DNA from: Bacteroidales bacterium
Lineage (GTDB): Bacteria > Bacteroidota > Bacteroidia > Bacteroidales > Tenuifilaceae
Assembly (NCBI GenBank): GCA_016931855.1
Contig: JAFGDZ010000014.1
Coordinates: 1-45,674, forward strand
Reading direction: 5' to 3'
Length of the DNA stretch: 45,674 bases
Positions 1-7,659 of the stretch are shown one piece after another. A program made the position numbers and the translations under genes. The notes beneath the pieces are model-generated. The model was not told the origin of the DNA. It made no database searches and worked only from the letters and a program-made list of their open reading frames with translations. How positions within the stretch are numbered: the first letter of the stretch is position 1; each line of letters begins with the position of its first letter.

Positions 1-54
1 CTTAAAAACCCACGTTCTGTGAACGTGGTCAGAGCCGTTCTACGGGTTTGCCTG

Positions 55-128
55 TAAAACGACTCATTGTTATCTTTCAGAAGTTGTCCCCACAACAAAA
101 GAAAGGAACAAAACAATGAGTCGTTTTA
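55..128 (+). promoter_or_regulatory. 5' leader inverted repeat that would sequester the tnpA start codon
   Basis: A perfect 17-bp inverted repeat pairs 55-71 with 112-128; the right arm contains the tnpA ATG (116-118) and the next three codons. Inside the loop is a second hairpin, GTTGT/ACAAC, at 83-96. In a transcript starting upstream of 55 the start codon would be double-stranded. IS200 of enterobacteria is known to limit transposase translation by a leader stem-loop; the same role here is inferred from position. Confidence 0.7.
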
Positions 129-538
129 AAAAAATGTCACATGCCATATGGCATTGTACGTACCACATAGTTTGGACACCCAAATATAGGTACAGGATTT
201 TAAAGGAAGAAGTAAAAGATGAGGTTGAGCATTGCATTCGATTGTTCGCAGATCAAAAAGGATGCGTGGTCAAAGAGTTGAATGTTCAAGCGGATCATGT
301 CCATTTGTTGATAGAAGTACCCCCTAAAGTTTCCATTTCGGATATGGTGGGGATTCTAAAAGGACGGACAGCGATTCGAGTGTTCGGTCGGTTCAAAAGT
401 CTGAAAAGCCGCCCCTATTGGGGCAATCACTTTTGGTCAAAGGGCTATTGTGTCGATACCGTTGGGCTTGATGAGGAAATGATTCGCAGATATGTGAAAT
501 ATCAAGAGGATAAGGAAAAGAAAGAAGAACAAAAGTAG
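116..538 (+). CDS. tnpA: IS200/IS605 family transposase TnpA
   Basis: The 140-residue product has the usual length of single-domain HUH/Y1 transposases, which cut and rejoin single-stranded DNA at the ends of the element. The HUH metal motif is seen as HVHLL near residue 62, and the candidate catalytic tyrosine lies in the C-terminal helix (YVKYQED, near residue 127). The N-terminal WHCTYHIVWTPKYR stretch is typical of the family. The ATG at 116 lies inside the right arm of a 17-bp inverted repeat (55-71 and 112-128), so translation is probably repressed by mRNA structure. The gene looks intact. Identification is firm; whether the element is active is unknown. Confidence 0.93.
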   Translation: MSRFKKMSHAIWHCTYHIVWTPKYRYRILKEEVKDEVEHCIRLFADQKGCVVKELNVQADHVHLLIEVPPKVSISDMVGILKGRTAIRVFGRFKSLKSRPYWGNHFWSKGYCVDTVGLDEEMIRRYVKYQEDKEKKEEQK

Positions 539-797
539 TAACCTAAATGTGGGGCGACCCGTTGCCTTCTCTGAGGGCAACAGTATTCTTACCCCTTATA
601 GGGGTGAACTCAAAGCCCCTTCCTCTGGATGGGGATTTTTACTTTGAATGGATGTGTCTGTTTTAATGGTGGCACAAAGTTAAATTTTTGCCATTCATGG
701 TTTGTTGAACGGGATGTATTTTGAAACACCTAATTTTGTTGGTGTTGCTTGGTAATCGTTTGGTTATATTGATTATATTATGCCTGTTAGTTTTAAA

Positions 798-836
798 AAA
801 AGCCCCCGATTAGACTTTGTCCAAACGGGGGCTTTT
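798..836 (-). terminator. Rho-independent terminator of the beta-helix lipoprotein gene
   Basis: GC-rich stem AGCCCCCG (801-808) / CGGGGGCT (826-833) with flanking A and T runs, placed 35 bp downstream of the stop of the minus-strand gene ending at 871. Confidence 0.85.
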
Positions 837-870
837 GCTATTAAGGGGGTGTAGCTATTTGCTGCTATTT

Positions 871-2556
871 TTAGTTCACCACGCACACATTGGCCTGCTC
901 CCCGTTGTTGTTGGTCACGTTGAGCATGGTAGGGGTGGCCGTGTAGTACACGTACACGTCGCATGTGGCGCTGTGGGCAATCTGGGTGTTGGCTAGCGAA
1001 ATGGCATTGCCACACTCTTCTATGTAAATGGCCCCGGTGTCGTCGTTGGGGGTGCCAGCGTAGGCCACCAGGCAGTTGTTGAGCTTGGTTCCCGCGCTGG
1101 TCTGGCTGTAGAACTGGAGCCCGCTCCAGTCGCCCGCCGAAGGGCTGGACGCCGCCGATGTAAAGGTGATGGGCTCGTTGGCTGTTCCCTCGGCAATGAG
1201 CTTGCCGTAGGCATCGTAGCCTACCTCAAAGTAGCCATCGGCCAGGAACTTAACGGTGGTTCCCGGGGCAATGGTTAGCACCGCGTTATTGTTAAAGCGG
1301 ATGAACTCCACAAAGTAGGGCGCCTCGTGCTTGTTCCAGGTTACGGTTCCGGTAAGGTCGTAGTTGGGGATGTACACGCCAAAGTTACCGTCGGAGAGAA
1401 TGGTGTTGGATGCGTCTATGGTGTGCACCGCGTTCACGTCCACGCGCATGGGGTGGTTGCCAAACTCCTTAATGGTGTTGCGCATGCACTGGGTGAACTT
1501 GGCGTTGCCGTACACCTCCACGCCGTAGTACTGCCCCTTGGCAACGGTGCAGTCATTGAGCTTAATCTGGGTCTCGCTGATGTACAGGGCAGGGTATGAC
1601 TGGGTTCCCGCGTACTCAATGGTGCAGAAGGTGAGCTCCGATGCGGTGGACGAGTTCTTGGAGTAGAACTGGATGCCGTACCAGTCGCCGGGCTGTGGGT
1701 TAGCCGATGCGGAGGTAAAGGTAATGGGCTCCTGGGCTGTGCCCACGGCTTTAAGCGATGCGTACTCGCTGTAGCCCACCTCCAGCATGCTGTGGGGCTC
1801 AAAGAGCACGGTGGTTCCAGCGGCAATGGTCAGGTCGGCGTCCACTTCAATGTAGTACTCGTTGGCAATAACGTAGGGTGTGCCAATGCTGCTCCAGGTG
1901 GCGGCACGGGTTACGTTGCGGCTCCCGCTAATGCGCACGCCCTTGTTCCCCGTAGTGGTAAAGGTGTTGGTGGTGCCTAGGGAGCCCGCCACATCGGCGT
2001 CAATCTCCATAAGGAAGGCACTACAGCCCTGTAGGGTGTTGTTGGTGAACCCGTTGAAGTCGCCACCGCCCAGCACGTGAATGGCCGACTTGGCGCACTC
2101 GGTAAAGGAGCAGTGGTCCAGCTTGGCCTTAGTCCCGTAGATGAGCAGGGCGTAGTCCCCGCCTAGCTGCCTAAAGGTGCAGTAGGTAAAGGCGGACTTG
2201 GTGGCGCTGTTGTGGGAGTAGAGCTCAATGCCCTTCCAGGTTTGGCCCTCGTAGCCCCTGAACACAATGGGCTTATCGGCAGTGCCCAGCGCGGTGATGC
2301 TGGCCGGTGCGGAGTAGCCCACGTACACTACAGCGTCCTTCTTGAACTCCACGGTGGTACCGGGCTCAATAATCAGGTCGGCCTCCAGGTAAACGCTGCC
2401 CTCAACCACCCAGGTCTCCCCGGCTTTCCAAGTAATGGGGGTCGATATGGTTCCGGTAATAACCGTTACTTCGGTTTCACCATCGTCTTCGGTTTCGCAC
2501 GATGATAGTGAAATCATGCCGAGGGCAATTAGTGTTAAAAACAGAATCTTTCTCAT
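871..2556 (-). CDS. Lipoprotein with three tandem right-handed beta-helix modules
   Basis: The 561-residue protein starts with a lipoprotein signal peptide ending in LSSC (residues 17-20), so it is probably lipid-anchored at the cell surface or in the periplasm. Three modules of about 165 residues follow (roughly 35-200, 200-370, 370-535). Each holds a PGTTVxF motif, a VGY motif, a GTAxxPI(T/V)F motif, a W-G-I/L-x-(F/L)-YS motif and a final C-x-(V/I/F) turn, as in parallel beta-helix repeat proteins that bind or process polysaccharide. No catalytic residues could be assigned. The gene is distinctly GC-rich, mostly at third codon positions, compared with the AT-rich neighbours on both sides, and this opens long spurious frames on the other strand. 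The bias suggests recent acquisition or unusual codon selection. Confidence 0.8.
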   Translation of the reverse strand: MRKILFLTLIALGMISLSSCETEDDGETEVTVITGTISTPITWKAGETWVVEGSVYLEADLIIEPGTTVEFKKDAVVYVGYSAPASITALGTADKPIVFRGYEGQTWKGIELYSHNSATKSAFTYCTFRQLGGDYALLIYGTKAKLDHCSFTECAKSAIHVLGGGDFNGFTNNTLQGCSAFLMEIDADVAGSLGTTNTFTTTGNKGVRISGSRNVTRAATWSSIGTPYVIANEYYIEVDADLTIAAGTTVLFEPHSMLEVGYSEYASLKAVGTAQEPITFTSASANPQPGDWYGIQFYSKNSSTASELTFCTIEYAGTQSYPALYISETQIKLNDCTVAKGQYYGVEVYGNAKFTQCMRNTIKEFGNHPMRVDVNAVHTIDASNTILSDGNFGVYIPNYDLTGTVTWNKHEAPYFVEFIRFNNNAVLTIAPGTTVKFLADGYFEVGYDAYGKLIAEGTANEPITFTSAASSPSAGDWSGLQFYSQTSAGTKLNNCLVAYAGTPNDDTGAIYIEECGNAISLANTQIAHSATCDVYVYYTATPTMLNVTNNNGEQANVCVVN

Positions 2557-2666
2557 AGGAAACGAGTTTTGGGATCATTTACTACAAAGGTCAACCTATT
2601 AAGGTGATGATTTGATGTAAAAAAACGACAAAATGAGGCTGTGCCGTTTGTGGTTATTCTTTGTAA

Positions 2667-3488
2667 TCAGAACTTGAGCCTTGTTTCTATGTCGAGTGTG
2701 TGCGTGTGTTTTAGATAAGATGAAGGGCTGTAGCCTGTTATCTTCTTAAAGTCTTTAATAAAGTGGGCTTTGTCGTGAAAGTTGTATTTAACAATTATAT
2801 CTAACCAGTTTATTTGATTTGAGGCAACAATCTCTCTAATAATTGCGTGGTGCTTAACCAGTCGTGCGTAGCTGTTGGGAGAGGTACCTTGTTCGTACTT
2901 AAATTGGCGCTCAAGTGTTCTTGGTGTGGTATTTACCATTTTTGATAGTTGCACTATACTTAGTTTGCCTTCCTGAGCAATAAGGAGTTCTGTAGCCCTT
3001 CTGCTTATGCTTGCATTGGTTGGGCTAACGCAACCTTGGGTTATTATTGTGGCAACGCTACCAGTAATATCCTGTTTGTCTGTTGTATCCTCTGTAATGC
3101 GCAAAAGGCTTAAGTACGTGCCCTTAGGTAATATGTACTTTGCATCAACAATAGGATTCTCTATGCATTCCGAAAGCGGGAACTTAAACGTATTGTACAG
3201 TACACCTGGTTTAAATATCACTAAAATGGACTTGTAGCTCCCATTGCACTTTAGTAGCATGCTTTGCTTTGATATTGATGCAAGTGCAAAGTAAAGTTTA
3301 GGGAAAATGGTAAAGTTTATACCATCAAATGAGTAGTACGAGGGTTCTCCAATCTGTATAATTAACCCGTTGGTTGGATTGGGCATTATGAGCTGGTACG
3401 TATCGTTACAGAAGTATGTCTCAAAAACATTTATGCTTTGAATCACATTTGATAGTTCTCCCGGTGGAATAACCCAGTTGCAATTCAT
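2667..3488 (-). CDS. AraC family transcriptional regulator
   Basis: The 273-residue protein ends in a two-helix-turn-helix AraC DNA-binding domain (about residues 165-262): the LSKMVNTTPRTLERQFK segment is the first HTH, and the FHDKAHFIKDFKKITGYSPSSY segment is the second HTH with the family signature. The N-terminal 150 residues fit the effector-binding domain found in Bacteroidota AraC proteins (DUF6597-like); the ligand is not known. It lies 110 bp upstream of the beta-helix gene and 35 bp downstream of the 798-residue PD40 gene, all on one strand, so it could be cotranscribed with either. Target genes cannot be named. Confidence 0.88.
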   Translation of the reverse strand: MNCNWVIPPGELSNVIQSINVFETYFCNDTYQLIMPNPTNGLIIQIGEPSYYSFDGINFTIFPKLYFALASISKQSMLLKCNGSYKSILVIFKPGVLYNTFKFPLSECIENPIVDAKYILPKGTYLSLLRITEDTTDKQDITGSVATIITQGCVSPTNASISRRATELLIAQEGKLSIVQLSKMVNTTPRTLERQFKYEQGTSPNSYARLVKHHAIIREIVASNQINWLDIIVKYNFHDKAHFIKDFKKITGYSPSSYLKHTHTLDIETRLKF

Positions 3489-3523
3489 AATGTTTTTGTT
3501 GTAATGTCAAGTTTGCTAAATCG

Positions 3524-5920
3524 TTAGTGTTTTAAGTTACTTCTTTTGCGCTTGTTGATGATGTATCTAACAGCAATTGCTATTACTAGTATAATTATTA
3601 GCACCAATAGCCCTACTATACCTTTCTGCGACAGGATATTGTTTCCGTTGGCTTTTTCCTTTGCAAGTTGTTCTAAGCGCTGCTGTTCGTTAGTGGGTAA
3701 TAGGCTAAACTCGTTCTGTGTTACTTCCCCAAACAGGGTGATAAGCTCAGCAAGTAACTCGTTAAATAGGTCTGGGTTAAGCGCTTTAAGAATTGCAATT
3801 AGTTCCTCAAACGATTGGATATCTGGGTTGTTGGCAAGGCCCTGCTCAATAAAGGCTTTGAGTTCTGGCGATGCTTTCTCCAAAAACTTGTTAATCAGGG
3901 ATATGAAATTATCTTTTGTTACGTTGGATTCAATAGTGCGCTTTTGCCTAAGGTTCTGTAGGTTTGTGTTTGTTACTAGCCAGTCTGCTAGCTTTGCAAA
4001 CGACATTAGTAGCTCTTCGCCCTTACCATTGGCAATAGCCTCAGTTGCTAACTGTGCCAGTAGCTTATTAAACTGTGTTGAGGTGTAAGTTCCGCTGGTA
4101 AATAGCTTTGTTTCTACCTGTTTTTTTAGCTTACGGGATTCTATCCCTGCAAGTAAAACGCTTGGGAATAGTTCCGATAGGGTAGCTGTATTCAGCCTAA
4201 ACTCTGCCTTTTGGGCTGTTGTGTCGGTTTTGTTGGTGGTTTTAGTAGCAGGTATTTTCTGTAGCTGAGTAATGCTTGGTGCTTCCTCTAGTGAAGGTAG
4301 CGTTGGGTTAGCGCTGTTAAGCTCCACCTTATTGGCAAGTAGCAGCGAGTCTTTTTCTTTTGTTGATGATGTGTTTATTGCATCAATAGACTTCTTGCTT
4401 GTGGTTTGTAGCTTTGCCAGTAGTAGTTTGGCAGCCTCAGAATGGTCGCGCATTTCGTATGGGCTGCCTTGGTAAAAAAGCGTTGCCCTTTTGTCTGCAT
4501 CAATGTAGGCCACATTTTCCCCTTTGTCGGGGTTAAGGATTGCAAGCCCTGCCGCTTTTATAGTATCAATTATTAGCGTCTTAAAACCTCTATCCGATGT
4601 ATTATTTGCAGTTAGCTCGTCCGATGTAAGTATCGTTTTCCTGTAGCGTGGAGAGAATATCTCTACCTCGCAAATATCCATTTCGCCAAAGCCATTTTTA
4701 TCAAACAGGGCAATAAGGCCGTAGGAGCCGTCTTTGATTGGAGCAAAAAACAGGTCGTCGTCGGTGGTGTTAAGCGGGTAGCCTAGGTTTATGGGTTTAC
4801 TCCATCCTTCGCCCGTTTTTTGCGATACAAAGTGGTCGTATCCGCCCATGTTGTAATGCGCCTCGGAGCTAAAGTAAAGCAGCTGCCCGTCGGTTGTAAT
4901 AAAGGGGGTGTTCTCGTTTAGGTGCGTGTTAATGGTGCTGCCCAAATTTTTTGCTGGGCCCCAGTTGTCGCCAGTATCCCTACGCGAAACGTATATGTCA
5001 AGGTCTCCAAATCCGCCCAAGCGGTTACTGGTGAAGTAAAGCAATTTCCCGTCGGCGCTAATGCTAGCATGGGTCTCGTAGTACTCTGTGTTGATATTGG
5101 CGTTGAGCTGCTTCATTGGCAGCCATTTCTCCCCGTTAAAACGGCTTACGTAGATATTCCCGTCGTGTGTGTCGTCGCGGAAAAGGTATAGCTCCTTCCC
5201 ATCGTGCGATAACGATAGGGTGGAGCAATTTCCGTCAACAAAAAGATCCAAGGTGATATTTTGTGGTGCTCCCCACTTTTCTTCTTTTTTCTTGGCAACG
5301 TAAACCGCTTGGTAGAACTTGCGCTTTGTGGTGAATGCCATTGTGTTGCCATCGCCAGAGATTACGGGGTTAAAGTTGGAGAACCTATCGTTGATAGTCT
5401 CTCCTAGGTTTGTTCTAATAAAGTTGGTTGGGAGCTTCTGTATTCCTTTAGATGCTACAAGGGTTGATGTTTGGTGCTCAAAGTAGCTCATGTCCCACCG
5501 TTTCTCCTTCTTTATCTGCTCCTTGAATCGTTGGTAGGTTTTTTCGGCTTTATCTAGTTGGTTGCTAATAAAGTAGGCGTTGCCAAGGTAGAAAATGGCA
5601 TCGATGGGGGCTTTTTTTTCTGTAATGCTAATTTCGCTGTAGCGGGGTGTTGTGTTGTTTGCCGCTTGCTCCAGATAGGGAATGGCTTCGTGTTTTTGCC
5701 CTGCCATGTTGAGGTAACAAAAGCCAATCCGGTATTGCAGGTTGTAGTTGTCGGGGTTGTGCTTTAGCACCTGTAGGTAAAGCGCTAGGGCTTCATCGTA
5801 ATCTTCAAAGTAGAAGTAGGAGTTTGCGTCCTTATATAGTTCCTCTATTTCTTTGCGGTTTTGCCCAGCGCAAGTTAGGCCTATAAGCATAAGGAGTACT
5901 ATAAACCGTAGGGGTTTCAT
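3524..5920 (-). CDS. TPR and PD40 (WD40-like) repeat protein with C-terminal membrane anchor
   Basis: The 798-residue product begins with a signal peptide (residues 1-19), followed by tetratricopeptide repeats (about 25-155) and PD40 beta-propeller repeats (about 185-415) with repeated motifs such as LYFTSNRLGGFGDLDIY and LLYFSSEAHYNMGGYDH. The remaining residues are a long low-complexity, helix-rich region. A single transmembrane segment near 765-787 is followed by a basic tail (KRKRSNLKH), predicting a periplasmic body anchored in the inner membrane. The TPR-PD40 arrangement resembles PorE-type gliding and secretion proteins, but the OmpA peptidoglycan-binding domain expected there is absent. 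The next gene upstream is a shorter paralogue. The function is not established; a scaffold or envelope-associated role is inference. Confidence 0.8.
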   Translation of the reverse strand: MKPLRFIVLLMLIGLTCAGQNRKEIEELYKDANSYFYFEDYDEALALYLQVLKHNPDNYNLQYRIGFCYLNMAGQKHEAIPYLEQAANNTTPRYSEISITEKKAPIDAIFYLGNAYFISNQLDKAEKTYQRFKEQIKKEKRWDMSYFEHQTSTLVASKGIQKLPTNFIRTNLGETINDRFSNFNPVISGDGNTMAFTTKRKFYQAVYVAKKKEEKWGAPQNITLDLFVDGNCSTLSLSHDGKELYLFRDDTHDGNIYVSRFNGEKWLPMKQLNANINTEYYETHASISADGKLLYFTSNRLGGFGDLDIYVSRRDTGDNWGPAKNLGSTINTHLNENTPFITTDGQLLYFSSEAHYNMGGYDHFVSQKTGEGWSKPINLGYPLNTTDDDLFFAPIKDGSYGLIALFDKNGFGEMDICEVEIFSPRYRKTILTSDELTANNTSDRGFKTLIIDTIKAAGLAILNPDKGENVAYIDADKRATLFYQGSPYEMRDHSEAAKLLLAKLQTTSKKSIDAINTSSTKEKDSLLLANKVELNSANPTLPSLEEAPSITQLQKIPATKTTNKTDTTAQKAEFRLNTATLSELFPSVLLAGIESRKLKKQVETKLFTSGTYTSTQFNKLLAQLATEAIANGKGEELLMSFAKLADWLVTNTNLQNLRQKRTIESNVTKDNFISLINKFLEKASPELKAFIEQGLANNPDIQSFEELIAILKALNPDLFNELLAELITLFGEVTQNEFSLLPTNEQQRLEQLAKEKANGNNILSQKGIVGLLVLIIILVIAIAVRYIINKRKRSNLKH

Positions 5921-6025
5921 TTGTGCAGCGGTTATTTATGGGGTAGATAAACCTGTGGTATTCTATTAAACAGCATACCAAATTTAGTAAAATTACCCAA
6001 ACAATTAGGGGGGAATCTATTCTGA

Positions 6026-6057
6026 TTGATGAATGGCGTATTACCATTTATCTTTGT
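6026..6057 (+). promoter_or_regulatory. Candidate Bacteroidota promoter on the plus strand without an obvious gene
   Basis: A TTG at 6026-6028 and a TATCTTTGT -7 box at 6049-6057 are separated by 20 bp. Transcription would run into the 3' end of the minus-strand PD40 gene. The only reading frame nearby is an 18-codon frame beginning at 6064. It could be a chance match or could drive an antisense RNA. Confidence 0.35.
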
Positions 6058-6125
6058 ACTGTATGGCGGGGTATATAACCAACAGGAACTATAGCATGGC
6101 TACTGTTTTGTGCTGCTAGTTTGTG

Positions 6126-7457
6126 TTATGGCTGTGCTGTTATGCTAGCGCTGCTATCGGCAGTGGAGGTAGGATGGGTAACGGGAAGGTCTAGTTCTAT
6201 GTAGTAAATATCCTCCTCTCGTTGGTCCTCCTCAAGTATTCGCGACATGTAGCCGCTGCGCTCATTGTCGAGAGGGAAAAAGAAGGCCTCGTCGTCGGTA
6301 GTGTTAAGTGGGTAGCCAAGGTTTACTGGTTTTGTCCAGCTGCCGTTTGCTCTAACCGCTTTAACAATATCGTAGCCTCCCATGGTTTCGTGTCCTTTTG
6401 AGGCAAAGTACAGGCTTGTTCCGCTCGATGAGATTATGGGTGCCGTTTCGTCAAACGGCGTGTTTATCTCTTTGCCAAGGTTTACGGGTTGGCTCCATGT
6501 TTCGTCGTTGGTGCGTACGCTCATGTATATATCTAGCCCTCCAAACCCGCCTGGGCGCTTGCTTGCAAAGTAAAGCGTGTCGCCCGATTGGCTTAGTGAA
6601 CCAGATGTTTCCCAACTTCTTGAGTTTATCTCCTTGGGGAACTTAACCATGCTGGACCAGCTCTTTTTTATGGCGTCGTACTTGCTGTAGTATAGGTTGT
6701 AGTCGTCGTTATCGTTACGGGCAAGCACCAGTACTCTTCCGTTACCCGAAAGGCCAACCGTTTTTACGGGGCCATCGGCAAGGGTTTGGGTGTTAATGTT
6801 TGTTGGATTGGACCAAGCCGAGTCGGTAAACTGGCTAACTAGTATGGCATTGTAAAAGCGTTGTAGCGAGGTGTAAACCAAAATTCCCTTTTCTTTTGAT
6901 ACAACGGGGTTAACTTCGGCCAGTTGGGTGTTAACGCTTCGGCCAATGGAGGTCATGGTTATTTTTAGCGGATTGGCCATCATGGTTTTGGCAAAAGCCA
7001 GCGCTTCAATCTCTTTGTTAACAACTAGTAGTGCGCTGGGCGTGTTGCCAGCCATGTTCTTATAGGCAATAAATGCCTTTTCCGACTGTTCAAAATCTCC
7101 CTTTATTCTAAGGGCTTTGCCGTAAAGAAGGTACGCCTCAAGTGGGGCTTTGTTCTCGGTAAAGTAGCCCTCTTTGTAGTTGTTGGTTGTATTGGTAATG
7201 GCTTTTTCTAAATGGGGTATTGCCTTAGTCTTTTCTGTAAGAATATTTAGGTAGCACATGCCAATGCGGTAGTTTATGTTGGCATTTTCGGGGTCGGCTT
7301 TAAGGAGTTCTTGGTATAGAGGCAGGGCGTCCTTGTACTCCTCGTAAAGCAAAAAGTATTCAGCATCAACAAAAACCCGCTTGTAGTATGAGTTTTTTTG
7401 CGCTGTAGCTTGAACGGTTAGTACAAATAAAAAAATGGTTGCGTAAAAATACCTCAT
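6126..7457 (-). CDS. TPR and PD40 (WD40-like) repeat protein, shorter paralogue
   Basis: The start at 7457 gives a clean signal peptide (first 20 residues); a longer frame to 7484 only adds a non-signal extension. The 443-residue protein has the same order as its downstream neighbour: TPRs (about 20-150), then PD40 repeats (about 180-410) with YFASKRPGGFGGLDIYM and LYFASKGHETMGGYDIV motifs and a shared NLGYPLNTTDDEAFFFP segment. It lacks the long helical region and membrane anchor of the neighbour and ends shortly after the propeller. The two genes are probably a tandem duplication. It is predicted to be periplasmic; no enzymatic motif is visible. Confidence 0.8.
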   Translation of the reverse strand: MRYFYATIFLFVLTVQATAQKNSYYKRVFVDAEYFLLYEEYKDALPLYQELLKADPENANINYRIGMCYLNILTEKTKAIPHLEKAITNTTNNYKEGYFTENKAPLEAYLLYGKALRIKGDFEQSEKAFIAYKNMAGNTPSALLVVNKEIEALAFAKTMMANPLKITMTSIGRSVNTQLAEVNPVVSKEKGILVYTSLQRFYNAILVSQFTDSAWSNPTNINTQTLADGPVKTVGLSGNGRVLVLARNDNDDYNLYYSKYDAIKKSWSSMVKFPKEINSRSWETSGSLSQSGDTLYFASKRPGGFGGLDIYMSVRTNDETWSQPVNLGKEINTPFDETAPIISSSGTSLYFASKGHETMGGYDIVKAVRANGSWTKPVNLGYPLNTTDDEAFFFPLDNERSGYMSRILEEDQREEDIYYIELDLPVTHPTSTADSSASITAQP

Positions 7458-7599
7458 GTAGTAATGTTTATAAACAACAATCAACTAAGGTAAAAGAAAA
7501 TCAGTTCTTTATAGCAAAGAAATAAAATAAATGCGTTTTAGAAAAGCATCAACCCAAATCTTTTGTCCTATGCTATTAAAACTTAACCCCTATTACGTA

Positions 7600-7639
7600 A
7601 AACAAGGGCTATATGTTTCTTTACACATAGCCCTTGTTT
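7600..7639 (-). terminator. Rho-independent terminator after the E2 gene
   Basis: Long stem, 7600-7616 with 7623-7639, containing AAGGGCTAT/ATAGCCCTT, flanked by A and T runs; it begins 20 bp past the stop codon of the minus-strand E2 gene. Confidence 0.85.
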
Positions 7640-7659
7640 ATTCCTTGTTTTGTGTGGTT

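Larger units (their letters stand above)
1..640 (+). mobile_element. IS200/IS605-type insertion sequence (boundaries approximate)
   Basis: A single Y1-type transposase gene is flanked by short hairpins, as expected for IS200-type elements, which carry subterminal hairpins rather than terminal inverted repeats. Visible are a left hairpin with 8-bp arms and a 3-base loop at 10-28, a right hairpin at 561-581 and a second small one at 591-605. The left boundary may lie outside the window, and the exact cleavage sites cannot be fixed from one copy. No accessory tnpB gene is present, which fits IS200 rather than IS605. Confidence 0.75.

Noticed and set aside
1020-2505. Several long open frames on both strands inside the beta-helix gene
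   Set aside because: They follow the very GC-rich third positions of the real gene, have no domain and no start context; they are shadows.
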